Origin: Deltaproteobacteria bacterium
GTDB lineage: Bacteria; Desulfobacterota; UBA8473
NCBI GenBank assembly: GCA_030623035.1
Contig: JAUXFK010000001.1
Location: forward strand, 1-48,486
Direction: 5' to 3'
Length of the DNA: 48,486 nt
Shown: piece after piece, positions 43,134 to 48,486 of the stretch
Layout: every line of letters begins with the position of its first letter
How positions within the stretch are numbered: position 1 is the first letter of the stretch
Made by a program: the position numbers and the translations under genes
Notes under the pieces: model-generated
The model's database searches: none
What the model saw: the letters and a program-made list of their open reading frames with translations, nothing else
What the model was told of the DNA's origin: nothing

Positions 43134-44723
43134 TTAATCGTTTTCTATCCAGACATCTTTGAGGGAGAAAAAATCGCCAGCCGGATATACCACATAGCCA
43201 TGGATAGATTTATTCATAACCGCTACATTTGTGCTATACCACAGGCTCACATATGGAATGTCCAAAGCCAGGATTTTTTGAATCTCACTGTAAATATTCT
43301 TCCTTCGGTTCATATCGAGCGTTATTCTGCCTTCTTCTATAAGCATGTTGACCCTTTTATTGATATACCTTCCACGGTTTGCACCTTGAGGAGGGATGCT
43401 GGAAGAATGGAATATGTAGTATAATACATCCGGGTCTGTAATACCGACCCATGAGAGGGTATAGAGTTGAAAATTTCCTGACTTTATATCTGAATAGAAA
43501 GTCCCCCATTCATAACTCTTAATGCTTATTTTAATTCCAACTTCTTTTAGTTGCTGTTGAATAATCTCTGCGATCCTCTTTCTAAGCTGATCCGTAGAAG
43601 TCTTAAATGTTAACTCAAACCGCATCTGAGGGCCATTACCATCTGTGTCTATTAACCCTGCCTGATCCAGGAGATTCCGTGCTTTTTCCTTATTATACTC
43701 GAAAACATTCACATTCTCCTCATAGGCCCAGTTATATGGAGAGAGAATTCCGCTCGCAGGGGTGGCCAATCCTTTTAATATATACCTTATAATTGCCTTT
43801 CTATCAATAGCATAGGCAATGGCCTCTCTAACCCTTTTATCTTTCAAGATGGCGTCTTTTAGGTTAAATCCAATGTACGAATACGTCGTTCCTGGTCTTT
43901 TGACGATCTTCAGGGAATCCTTTTTCTCTAAAAAAGGAAATAGATCAGGAGGAATATCGTTCTGCAGTAGATGAACATTTCCCTGATTTAATTCCAACAG
44001 TCTTACTGTACTATCTGGTATGATCTTAAAAATTATCCGCTCCAACTTCGGTCTGCCATCAAAATAATCCGCATTGGCATTAAGTACTATCCTCTCATCA
44101 TGCAGAAACTCTGCCAGTTTAAAAGGGCCGGTCCCTACCGGAGTAATATTAAAGGAATCCTCAGATTTTTGCATATCATCCTTTGGGACAATCCCAATCA
44201 CAGCCAGATTGATCAGGAAAGGGGCAAATGGCTCTTTCAAAATGAACTTAACAGTGTACTTATCCAGGATTACAATTGAATCGATCTTTTCAAAAGCGCC
44301 AAAGTGAGGGGATTTAAAAGCAGGATTCAGAATACAATCAAATGTATATTTAACGTCTTTGGAAGTAAGCTCTTTACCATCATGGAATTGAATCCCCTCT
44401 TTAAGATGAAATACATATGTAGTGTCGTTTGGGTTGGCAAAGCGTTTAATAATATTCGGTACAGGGTGAAACCGGGAATCCAGTTCAATTAAGGTGTTAT
44501 ATAATAATTGGGCTAAACGGTAGGAATTTGCATCCGTAGCATATCTTGGATCAAGATTGGTTGGGCTGCTCTCAAGACCTATCACGATTGTGTTACCTGT
44601 CGGTCTTGATTCCTTTATGCAGGCCATAAGAGTTATTGAAAGGAAGGTAAAGATAAAAAACTTGAAAATGCTTATCTTCCGCTTCGTCAAGATAGGTGCC
44701 CCAAAAATCCTGCTTAGGTTCAC
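43134..44723 (-). CDS. Extracellular solute-binding lipoprotein, family 5 (DppA/OppA-like)
   Basis: A 529-residue binding protein with a lipoprotein signal (IFTFLSITLMAC, Cys35) after a basic N-terminus. SBP_bac_5 features include NLDPRYATDANSYRLAQLLY, FHLKEGIQFHDGKELTSKDV, VGTGPFKLAEF, and VREAIAYAIDRKAIIRYILK. It is the first gene of the unit with the two permeases, and it is probably made in excess over them. A Nudix gene lies 23 bases upstream on the same strand and may share transcription. Confidence 0.93.
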   Translation of the reverse strand: MNLSRIFGAPILTKRKISIFKFFIFTFLSITLMACIKESRPTGNTIVIGLESSPTNLDPRYATDANSYRLAQLLYNTLIELDSRFHPVPNIIKRFANPNDTTYVFHLKEGIQFHDGKELTSKDVKYTFDCILNPAFKSPHFGAFEKIDSIVILDKYTVKFILKEPFAPFLINLAVIGIVPKDDMQKSEDSFNITPVGTGPFKLAEFLHDERIVLNANADYFDGRPKLERIIFKIIPDSTVRLLELNQGNVHLLQNDIPPDLFPFLEKKDSLKIVKRPGTTYSYIGFNLKDAILKDKRVREAIAYAIDRKAIIRYILKGLATPASGILSPYNWAYEENVNVFEYNKEKARNLLDQAGLIDTDGNGPQMRFELTFKTSTDQLRKRIAEIIQQQLKEVGIKISIKSYEWGTFYSDIKSGNFQLYTLSWVGITDPDVLYYIFHSSSIPPQGANRGRYINKRVNMLIEEGRITLDMNRRKNIYSEIQKILALDIPYVSLWYSTNVAVMNKSIHGYVVYPAGDFFSLKDVWIEND

Positions 44724-44746
44724 TTAAAAGGAAGTTTTGTTAAAGG

Positions 44747-45178
44747 TCAAGGAAGGTGGAGCCCCGATGCCTTCTTTATTACTTCCAGTGTAATCTCAGG
44801 CAGATCATAGCCTGCCAACTCTGAGAACATGACAGCCCGGGCATCAAGGACATCGGAGTTTGACCTTAATCTTCCGGATTTATATTTACAAAGAAAGTCT
44901 ACAAGAACGTAGTGGTATTTTACTCGTTTGTCCTCACTTTTGATTATTGGGTCTACGACTTTTACGATTTGGAGGACATCTACATCGATATTCGTCTCTT
45001 CGTAGATCTCCCTTTTGACTGCTTCCTCCATGTTTTCGCCTAATTTCACTGCACCACCAGGGATACCCCATTTTCCATATCCTGGTTCTTTTCCTCTCTT
45101 CACCAATACGACCTTATCATCCCAAAAGACGACACCACCTACGCCCAGTATCGGGTAATCAGGGTATTCTCTTCTCAT
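44747..45178 (-). CDS. Nudix hydrolase
   Basis: A 143-residue Nudix protein: GVGGVVFWDDKVVLVKRGKE, then the box GAVKLGENMEEAVKREIYEE followed by TNIDV, with all core residues present. KWGIPGG before the box is typical of MutT-like/ADP-ribose hydrolases of broad range. The N-terminus MRREYPDYPILGVGG is characteristic of a group of small Nudix proteins in anaerobes. It is encoded ahead of the peptide importer, but there is no clear functional link. A family C end lies 36 bases upstream. Confidence 0.88.
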   Translation of the reverse strand: MRREYPDYPILGVGGVVFWDDKVVLVKRGKEPGYGKWGIPGGAVKLGENMEEAVKREIYEETNIDVDVLQIVKVVDPIIKSEDKRVKYHYVLVDFLCKYKSGRLRSNSDVLDARAVMFSELAGYDLPEITLEVIKKASGLHLP

Positions 45179-45213
45179 AGCAGCCCTTCTTTAGTTTACA
45201 TATAGATATATTT

Positions 45214-45260
45214 GTAACAGTTTAGCTTTTTGAAATTTTAGTCACTAAAGCGGCAATCAC
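45214..45260. repeat. Isolated family C terminus
   Basis: GTAACAGTTTAGCTTTTTGA followed by AATTTT and, after a short gap, AGCGGCAATCA, matching the right terminus of the 25346-25615 element read backwards. I cannot find the opposite end, so this is a truncated copy. The rest of the 45179-45414 gap has no gene. Confidence 0.6.
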
Positions 45261-45414
45261 ATGATAACCCATGCAAAACTCGCGACAAAAAATTCTTTGA
45301 TCGGTCATCAAAATGTTTTTTGTAAATAAATCCTGGCCCGTTGTTTCTCAGGATAAATTCATCGGAAGGTCTGCGATTTCAATTGTTTGAGGTTCTAACG
45401 TTCTTTGCCATATA

Positions 45415-46056
45415 TTAATCAGAGCCAGTATAAATAACAGCAAGGATAAAGGTCGGTTCATTTCTGTTTGAGGTTACCAAATGGGGGATTTTTGAGAGAT
45501 AATAGATCGTATCCCCTGTAGTTAAGATGTCTACTTTTTCTCCCAGTCTTACCTTCATTTCTCCGTCTAAAACAAAGAGAAACTCTTCCCCATCATGTGT
45601 TGACAGTTTTTGGTCGGGGGTTTCTGGTTCTAGCTTTACAATAAAGGATTCCATGTGTCTGTCCTTTACATCGGAGGCAAGAGATATATAAGTATAATTA
45701 TGCCCTTCTTGCGATGTTGATCGCGAGATTACCTTCCTTTCATCATGCCGCACTATAGAGCAAGTTCTTTCTCCTTCTTCTGCTGTGAGTGTTCCAAAGA
45801 CTGTTTTTAAGGACTTGGAAAGTTTTATTATCGTTCCGATCTGTGGGGAAACGGTTTGGTCTTCTATTTGGGATAGCAACTCAACGGGGAAACCCGTCTT
45901 CGTAGAAAGTTCTTCAAGGGATATCCCCTTTGTTTCTCTTATCCTCTTAATCCTCTCTCCAGCAGATTCAACGATATCCGGGCTTGTATAATCCTCGAAG
46001 TGTTCTGTTAACTCTTTTAAAAAGTGTTGGTATCTTTTGCTCTCTTCTCCTGGCAT
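45415..46056 (-). CDS. XRE-family regulator with cupin sensor domain
   Basis: A 213-residue regulator: an N-terminal extension (about 1-37), a helix-turn-helix domain (about 38-92: IRETKGISLEELSTKTGFPV, QIEDQTVSPQIGTIIKLS) and a C-terminal cupin_2 barrel (about 135-210: LSTHDGEEFLFVLDGEMKVR, TGDTIYYLSKIPHLV) that probably binds a small ligand or metal. This layout is common for repressors of small-molecule metabolism. The ATG at 46056 is 11 bases after GGAG; a TTG three codons upstream is nearly on top of that site. Its promoter must lie within or next to a family C element that ends 30 bases upstream. Confidence 0.88.
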   Translation of the reverse strand: MPGEESKRYQHFLKELTEHFEDYTSPDIVESAGERIKRIRETKGISLEELSTKTGFPVELLSQIEDQTVSPQIGTIIKLSKSLKTVFGTLTAEEGERTCSIVRHDERKVISRSTSQEGHNYTYISLASDVKDRHMESFIVKLEPETPDQKLSTHDGEEFLFVLDGEMKVRLGEKVDILTTGDTIYYLSKIPHLVTSNRNEPTFILAVIYTGSD

Positions 46057-46086
46057 GGAAATCAATCTCCTAAAAGTTTATAATAC

Positions 46087-46160
46087 GTAACAGTTTAGCT
46101 TTTTTAAATTTTAGTTGAAGCTGTTTTGATGCCGTCTATTTCATAAATCTAAAATGATAC
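46087..46160. mobile_element. Short family C element with perfect 8-bp target duplication
   Basis: 74 bp from GTAACAGTTTAGC to the complement of GTATCATTTTAGATTTATGA, flanked by perfect repeats TATAATAC (46079-46086 and 46161-46168). It keeps GTTGAAGCT and GCCGTCTATTTCATAA of the family. It sits directly upstream of the XRE-cupin gene. Confidence 0.88.
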
Positions 46161-46184
46161 TATAATACGAATCATCTGTATCTT

Positions 46185-46274
46185 GTAACTGTTTAGCCAG
46201 ATAATGACTTGGATAGTCAAAGACAATTCAAATAATAAAATCTTGAAAGCTTCTTAAGATGGCTAAACAATTAC
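46185..46274. mobile_element. Short family B element with near-perfect target duplication
   Basis: 90 bp from GTAACTGTTTAGCCAGATAA to the complement of GTAATTGTTTAGCCATCTTA. Flanks are TGTATCTT (46177-46184) and TGTATATT (46275-46282), seven of eight identical. It begins 24 bases after the C element and lies in the 360-base gap before the metallo-beta-lactamase gene; 46283-46426 holds nothing else recognisable. Confidence 0.8.
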
Positions 46275-46426
46275 TGTATATTTTATTTAGTGTATTTGTT
46301 GAAGAAAGTCAATCAAATTCCTTATGGATATAAGGGGTAGCGACAATAAGCAATTGATTTCTTAAGTTTACTGATATATGTTATTCAAATAGAATTTGTC
46401 AACAACGAAAAGAATGGAGATACAAA

Positions 46427-47092
46427 ATGAAGCTCAAAGACAACCTTTTCTACTATCCCTGGATGAATATGATGGAGAATAATTGTAATAGCTATTACCT
46501 GGGAGGAGATATCCCCACCCTTATTGATACAGGCCACAAGCATCGGGTAAATGACCTGTTATCCCAAATAAAAAGTGATGGAATAGATCCCAAAGGGATA
46601 AAATTGATCATCACAACACACGCCCATCCAGACCATTTCGAAGGGAACCAGCTTTTTGATCAGAATGGGGTCATGATAGCCATGCATAAACAAGAGGAAA
46701 TGTTCATCAGCGAAATGGGGGAAAGCTTTTCCCGAATGTTAGGTATGAAGATGCCGGATATTAAGATAGATTTCTACCTTAAAGAAGGAAATCTCAAATT
46801 GGGTAAGGACGAGCTGCAAATCTATCATACGCCAGGTCATTCCCCGGGGTCTATATCTCTGTATTGGCCAGAAAAGAAGGCCCTTATAACTGGCGATGTG
46901 GTATTCAATCAAGGTGTTGGGAGGACGGATTTCCCTGGATGCAGTGGAAAATTATTAAAAGAGAGTATAGAGAGGTTATCCAGGTTAGATGTAGAGTACC
47001 TGCTGCCAGGTCATGGAGATATCATCTCCGGGAGAGATGAAGTAAGATCGAACTTTGATTCAATAAAGAGATCGATATTCCCCTATATCTAA
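46427..47092 (+). CDS. Metallo-beta-lactamase-fold hydrolase (glyoxalase II-like)
   Basis: A 221-residue MBL-fold protein with the full metal-binding set: THAHPDHFEGN, the lone His in IYHTPGHSPGSISLY, Asp in ALITGDVVFNQGVGRTDFPG, and His in LLPGHGDIISG. VGRTDFPG is frequent in glyoxalase II and persulfide dioxygenase relatives. No signal peptide, so it is cytoplasmic. The ATG follows AATGGAGAT. It is monocistronic and convergent with the next gene. The substrate (a thioester or other) is not determined. Confidence 0.88.
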   Translation: MKLKDNLFYYPWMNMMENNCNSYYLGGDIPTLIDTGHKHRVNDLLSQIKSDGIDPKGIKLIITTHAHPDHFEGNQLFDQNGVMIAMHKQEEMFISEMGESFSRMLGMKMPDIKIDFYLKEGNLKLGKDELQIYHTPGHSPGSISLYWPEKKALITGDVVFNQGVGRTDFPGCSGKLLKESIERLSRLDVEYLLPGHGDIISGRDEVRSNFDSIKRSIFPYI

Positions 47093-47120
47093 TTTCATGA
47101 CAGACCCTAAGTTCTTTAAT

Positions 47121-48317
47121 TTAAAAGAAGTATGCAACAGAACCCGATATAGAGAACCCTGAAACATCGATCAAACTATCGTTTGCCCTTACTCCTCCTA
47201 TGTTTGGCGGGGTATAGTCGAATTCAATACCTCGATATAAAAAGTCAAAGCCGAGCTTGAACCGGGATTTCAGAATATACACGCCACAACCGGTCTCCCA
47301 ACCGAGACCATCGTCAAATTCGCCGGGGATTTCGTCCCAATCGAAGGTTCCGTAAACCGCTCCCCCTTTCAAATAAGGGAAAATCGAGTCCGATACATCG
47401 ATGGTTAATTCCGGGCCTATTGAAAGAAACATTGCATTGATCTCATCTGCGAATGCATATTCAAAGCTGCCGTACATATTAAAGTCCTTAAAAACCCTGA
47501 TGCTAGAGACAAGTGCAGCCTGGGCCGTGTCACCTGTAAACGACCATGTCATGGTTCCGGATACTCGCTCTTCGGTTATTTCGAAGTCACTTGCAGCGCT
47601 TGAAGTAAAAGCACCGGCCTTCAGATACATGGAAAACAAACGATCTTTTTGCAAATCTCGTTGTTTCAAGATGCTTTTTATCGGCGTTTTTTCAACCGGC
47701 GAGATTTCCCCCTTTTCCGCTTCAGTAAGCTCTAGAGTATGTTGTGTTTTTTCGTTATATGCTTTGGCCTCAACTCTTTTATCTAAAGGCAGCAGATCTA
47801 TTTTCTTTTCCCTTTGTTTTTTACCGGCTTTAATCGATAGAGGTTCCTTTCTTTCACGTTCAGCAGAGACTTTGCGTGAATCGGTTTCGGTTTGCAAATA
47901 TTTATCTGTCTCAGTAGTGTCACGAGGGCTTGCTTCGGTTGTTTCTTGCATAGCAATTATGGAATAGTAAGATATAATCTTTTGTTGTTTCAATCTTATT
48001 GCATTTTGTTTTGCTTCTTTTTTCGAGTCAAACCTGCCAATATAAACCCTATACCATTTCCCCTTACCTGCTACGGATTCATACTGATGAAAGGCTTGCA
48101 AACCGCTCTTTTCTAATTTAGACACCTCAGATTCGGCATTTTTGTGATATTTATGCGAACTCACATGAATCGAATAAAAACTCCTGGGTATGTCTGCAGA
48201 AAATATGGAACCGGGGATTACGTGAAGTGTAATAATAATTAACAATACAATTGAGATTCTAAGGATATGTGTGATCTGAAACATGGAAATCAAATTATAG
48301 TTCGTATCCATCCACAT
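47121..48317 (-). CDS. SPOR-domain outer-membrane beta-barrel protein
   Basis: Starting at the ATG at 48317, which follows AAAGGA, the product has a hydrophobic export segment (about 18-38), a SPOR domain (about 44-120: FYSIHVSSHKYHKNAESEVS, WYRVYIGRFDSKKEAKQNA) that binds denuded peptidoglycan, a charged linker (about 125-225) and a C-terminal region of alternating amphipathic strands (about 230-398) ending SISGSVAYFF, with the terminal Phe typical of outer-membrane barrels. It could tether wall and outer membrane. An in-frame start at 48347 is possible. I know no named family with exactly this fusion. Confidence 0.75.
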   Translation of the reverse strand: MWMDTNYNLISMFQITHILRISIVLLIIITLHVIPGSIFSADIPRSFYSIHVSSHKYHKNAESEVSKLEKSGLQAFHQYESVAGKGKWYRVYIGRFDSKKEAKQNAIRLKQQKIISYYSIIAMQETTEASPRDTTETDKYLQTETDSRKVSAERERKEPLSIKAGKKQREKKIDLLPLDKRVEAKAYNEKTQHTLELTEAEKGEISPVEKTPIKSILKQRDLQKDRLFSMYLKAGAFTSSAASDFEITEERVSGTMTWSFTGDTAQAALVSSIRVFKDFNMYGSFEYAFADEINAMFLSIGPELTIDVSDSIFPYLKGGAVYGTFDWDEIPGEFDDGLGWETGCGVYILKSRFKLGFDFLYRGIEFDYTPPNIGGVRANDSLIDVSGFSISGSVAYFF

Positions 48318-48379
48318 ATAGTCCTTTTGCAAAACAGGTGTGATCATAATAAGTAACTTTCATTATTTAGTGCCCATCC

Positions 48380-48486
48380 ATAAATGGCCCTTTTGCCCAA
48401 TCTCTGTGTCAGGCTCAGATTTTAATCCTCGAAATATCTCAATATATTCCTGTGGTTAAAATCTTCGCCTTCCTTGACCTTGAACA
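48380..48486. repeat. Dispersed repeat, copy 2 (longer form, runs off the window)
   Basis: Matches 2548-2620 (ATAAATGGCCCTTTTGCCC, one mismatch over 48 bases), then has about 35 additional bases (CTCGAAATATCTCAATATAT and on) before rejoining at CCTTCCTTGACCTT. The window ends inside it or just after. Confidence 0.7.

Noticed and set aside
1..48486. CRISPR arrays, tRNA or rRNA genes
   Set aside because: No regularly spaced repeats and no tRNA- or rRNA-like sequence were found on reading both strands by eye; a covariance search was not possible.

Overview
The window looks like chromosome of a strictly anaerobic, acid-degrading bacterium of the Desulfobacterota (deltaproteobacterial) type. This is an inference from gene content: a class III (oxygen-sensitive) ribonucleotide reductase with its activase, many CoA-ester enzymes scattered among housekeeping genes, a lactate racemase/D-lactate dehydrogenase pair, a CFI-box surface protein, and the order pheA-tyrA-aroA-cmk-rpsA-sppA-ihfB. 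The DNA is AT-rich, and I see no rRNA, tRNA, CRISPR array or phage module.

Layout. 1-6.5 kb: end of ftsY, a lipoprotein fusing MEMO and AMMECR1 domains, then an anaerobic nucleotide-reduction cluster (nrdD, a small glutaredoxin-like protein, a lone receiver domain, nrdG) behind a promoter that carries two NrdR-type boxes. 6.6-20.1 kb: a catabolic region for CoA-linked acids: SDR dehydrogenase, flavodoxin-like protein, family III CoA-transferase, MFS carrier, acyl-CoA dehydrogenase with Asp at the usual Glu position, a two-gene MaoC hydratase pair with an amidohydrolase, and an alpha-methylacyl-CoA racemase-like protein. Two small membrane proteins, a DUF169 protein and a phosphoribosyltransferase are interspersed. 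20.1-25.3 kb: methyltransferase, ADP-ribose pyrophosphatase, PPC-domain protein, a secreted beta-propeller protein, a HEAT-like protein and a LapA-like protein. 25.6-28.3 kb: larA plus an FAD-linked lactate dehydrogenase. 28.3-29.4 kb: a lone receiver and gmhA. 30.2-38.8 kb: aromatic amino acid genes, then cmk, rpsA, sppA, ihfB and ppx. 38.8-48.5 kb: a crotonase, an old-yellow-enzyme-like oxidoreductase, an oligopeptide-type ABC importer without ATPases, a Nudix hydrolase, an XRE-cupin regulator, a metallo-beta-lactamase-fold hydrolase and a SPOR/beta-barrel outer-membrane protein.

The strongest unexpected signal lies between genes. Several short, gene-free elements begin and end with GTA(A/T)C-type inverted termini, and most are flanked by 8-bp direct duplications that can be read directly. 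They fall into three sequence families (called A, B and C here), two of them strongly palindromic inside. B and C share the terminal core GTAAC(T/A)GTTTAGC, and twice they sit side by side. One C half-copy supplies the 3' end of the beta-propeller gene and the leader of the next gene. They behave like non-autonomous transposable elements moved in trans by one transposase, which is not in this window. Two decayed pieces resembling group II intron domain I lie in opposite orientation around the MaoC/amidohydrolase genes.
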